From the NCBI GenBank assembly GCA_004212135.1, contig RXIE01000117.1, positions 1 through 15,441 of the forward strand: a stretch of DNA of 15,441 bases. The letters run 5' to 3'. The notes beneath the pieces are model-generated. The model did no database searches. It was not told the origin of the DNA and saw only the letters and a list, made by a program, of their open reading frames with translations. The DNA is from Candidatus Methanophagales archaeon ANME-1-THS. Its GTDB lineage: Archaea > Halobacteriota > Syntropharchaeia > Alkanophagales > Methanospirareceae. Made by a program: the position numbers and the translations under genes. Positions 14,360-15,441 of the stretch are shown here, in pieces (the first letter of the stretch is position 1; every line of letters begins with the position of its first letter).

Positions 14360-15247
14360 ATGCGAGCGATCGAGGAAGCTGTACAGAATGAATTGAGACA
14401 TAATCGAAGGCCAGTAACGCTCTTCATGCTCGGCGGTGTCGATGTGGGAAAGACGTTTACCGTGACGGCTCTCGCAAACCGATTTTATGAGCAGGGCTTC
14501 AAGGTAGCAGTGGTTGATGCCGATGTGGGTCAGAGTGATGTCGGACCTCCGTGCTGCATCGGAATGGGTATGCTGGCGCGAGAAATCCAGAAGCTGTCAG
14601 ATGTACCTCTTCACAGCCTCTATTTCGTCGGGAACACCTCTCCGTACGGGAGTACGCATGAATGCGTGGAGGGAACAGTTGCAGCGGTGAGGGAAGCAGA
14701 GAAGTGCAAGGCTGATCTTATACTCGTGGACTCGACCGGATGGATCGAAGGAGAAGAGGCGAGGCTCTTTAAACTGTTCGAAATAAGAGCTATAAAGCCC
14801 TCTTTCGTCGTTGCAATCGAGCGAGAGGATGAATTAGGGCATATCCTGCCCCACCTCAACAGATCGGTCATCAGGTTACCGCGGTCACCTGAAACAAAGA
14901 GCCGGACGAGGGAAGAACGGAAGGCACTCCGCGAAGGGGCTTATACGAGCTATTTCCGAGCAGCTCAGGACCGTGTTTTTGAGCTCGCTCTCTTACCGTG
15001 GCACCCCGAAATAGGGACCCTGCTGGGGCTCTTTGGTCGCCCACGCGCTGGTGATGAAGATAATGAGCAGCTTCTAGGGCTCGGGATACTCCAAAAACTG
15101 GATTATGACCGTGGCAAGGTAGTTGTATGTACCCCGGTGGATACTCAGACCGGGGCTGCGGCACGCGTAACGAGGATAAAACCGGGTAGAGTGAGGCTCA
15201 TCAAGGTAAATGGTGGGTATAAAGAGTTTAAATCCTTTCAATCATAA
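14360..15247 (+). CDS. Clp1/Grc3-type polynucleotide 5'-hydroxyl kinase
   Basis: The 295-residue product has a Walker A GGVDVGKT (25-32), followed by the family block DADVGQSDVGPP (53-64), where Asp and Gln position the metal and phosphate. DSTGW is at 124-128, and a lid-like basic helix has RKALREGAYTSYF. The C-terminal part ends in a small beta domain (GAAARVTRIKPGRVRLIKV). Archaeal homologues phosphorylate RNA and DNA 5'-OH ends using ATP or GTP, acting in RNA repair or tRNA processing; the role here is inferred. An in-frame TTG at 14351 exists, but ATG 14360 fits the TATA spacing, so I chose it. It is divergent from the UPF0147-GTPase pair. Confidence 0.9.
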   Translation: MRAIEEAVQNELRHNRRPVTLFMLGGVDVGKTFTVTALANRFYEQGFKVAVVDADVGQSDVGPPCCIGMGMLAREIQKLSDVPLHSLYFVGNTSPYGSTHECVEGTVAAVREAEKCKADLILVDSTGWIEGEEARLFKLFEIRAIKPSFVVAIEREDELGHILPHLNRSVIRLPRSPETKSRTREERKALREGAYTSYFRAAQDRVFELALLPWHPEIGTLLGLFGRPRAGDEDNEQLLGLGILQKLDYDRGKVVVCTPVDTQTGAAARVTRIKPGRVRLIKVNGGYKEFKSFQS

Positions 15248-15300
15248 ACCTTTTTATTTTAATATCCTAAAAGGAATCATGTATTGAGGAGGAGGTGATC
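15248..15300 (+). promoter_or_regulatory. U-rich terminator, TATA and strong SD between the kinase gene and the last gene
   Basis: CCTTTTTATTTTAATA (15249-15264) can serve as a T-rich terminator for the kinase gene and as a TATA element for the next. TCCTAAAAGGA follows as a 4-bp hairpin. GGAGGTGATC (15291-15300) is a full match to the anti-Shine-Dalgarno region. Confidence 0.5.
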
Positions 15301-15308
15301 TGAAACAG

Positions 15309-15441
15309 ATGGGAAGAAAGCATAGTGTTGGATTTAAAGTAGGTATAGCAGGAGCAGGCATAGCAGCGATTTTGGCAACGATAGTCCTGGTCTTTTTCAG
15401 CGGTTTGTTTGGCAGTCTGCCAGGCAACGCAGGTCTGCCAG
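15309..15441 (+). CDS. N-terminus of a membrane-anchored protein, runs off the right edge
   Basis: ATG at 15309 lies 8 nt after GGAGGTGATC. The visible 44 codons read MGRKHSVGFKVGIAGAGIA and continue AAILATIVLVFFSGLFGSLP, then GNAGLP: a short basic start, one hydrophobic helix (residues about 11-31) and then a Gly/Pro-rich segment. GTCTGCCAG is repeated at 15415-15423 and 15433-15441, so a Gly-x-x repeat may begin here. The helix could be a signal anchor or an uncleaved signal peptide, placing the rest outside the cell. Nothing more can be said because the window ends. Confidence 0.6.
   Translation, partial: MGRKHSVGFKVGIAGAGIAAILATIVLVFFSGLFGSLPGNAGLP

Noticed and set aside
1..15441. CRISPR arrays, insertion sequences, integrase/att sites, tRNA or rRNA genes, inteins
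   Set aside because: Looked for and not seen: no regular repeat-spacer units, no transposase or integrase motifs, no tRNA T-loop plus acceptor pairs, and the GTPase and radical SAM genes are uninterrupted.

Overview
The window is archaeal chromosomal DNA. It encodes a thermosome (group II chaperonin) N-terminus, ribosomal protein S6e, aIF5B, archaeal Elp3, a PAC2-family protein, a UPF0147 protein, an archaeal YchF-like GTPase and a Clp1/Grc3-type RNA kinase. Promoters have archaeal BRE/TATA character, and many genes carry strong GGAGGTGA-type ribosome binding sites. Gene content and a TTG-started, four-zinc-repeat DnaJ suggest a euryarchaeote of the broad Methanomicrobia/ANME-1/Syntrophoarchaeum type. 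That placement is inference; the sequence alone does not fix the taxon.

Left part (1-2384): a thermosome gene runs off the left edge on the minus strand, preceded by a hypothetical protein with a basic and Pro/Glu-rich N-terminus (447-1208). A universal stress protein (minus) is divergent from a small double zinc-finger protein (plus). Positions 2385-2931 hold an imperfect inverted repeat and a 52-aa small ORF with no recognised family.

Middle (2932-8720): a minus-strand proteostasis/translation run dnaJ - infB(aIF5B) - rps6e is divergent from a winged-helix protein. A class II CPD photolyase (plus) and a 41-aa membrane mini-protein (minus) share a nearly palindromic TATA region.

Right part (8765-15441): a 45-aa Cys-rich mini-protein resembling the small subunits associated with glycyl-radical enzymes; a PAC2-elp3 gene pair; a divergent glycerophosphodiester phosphodiesterase; a 46-aa one-helix membrane mini-protein with a palindrome-rich leader; a tightly coupled UPF0147-YchF pair; a probably leaderless Clp1-type RNA kinase; and the start of a membrane-anchored protein that runs off the right edge.

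The themes are protein folding and quality control (thermosome, DnaJ, Usp, PAC2) and translation/RNA (aIF5B, S6e, Elp3, YchF-like, RNA kinase). I see no tRNA, rRNA, CRISPR array, insertion sequence or integrase. The least-explained content is four small genes of 41-52 codons, each with at least some promoter, ribosome-binding-site or composition support, plus a few short repeats near promoters. I did not find a clear new defence or metabolic system.
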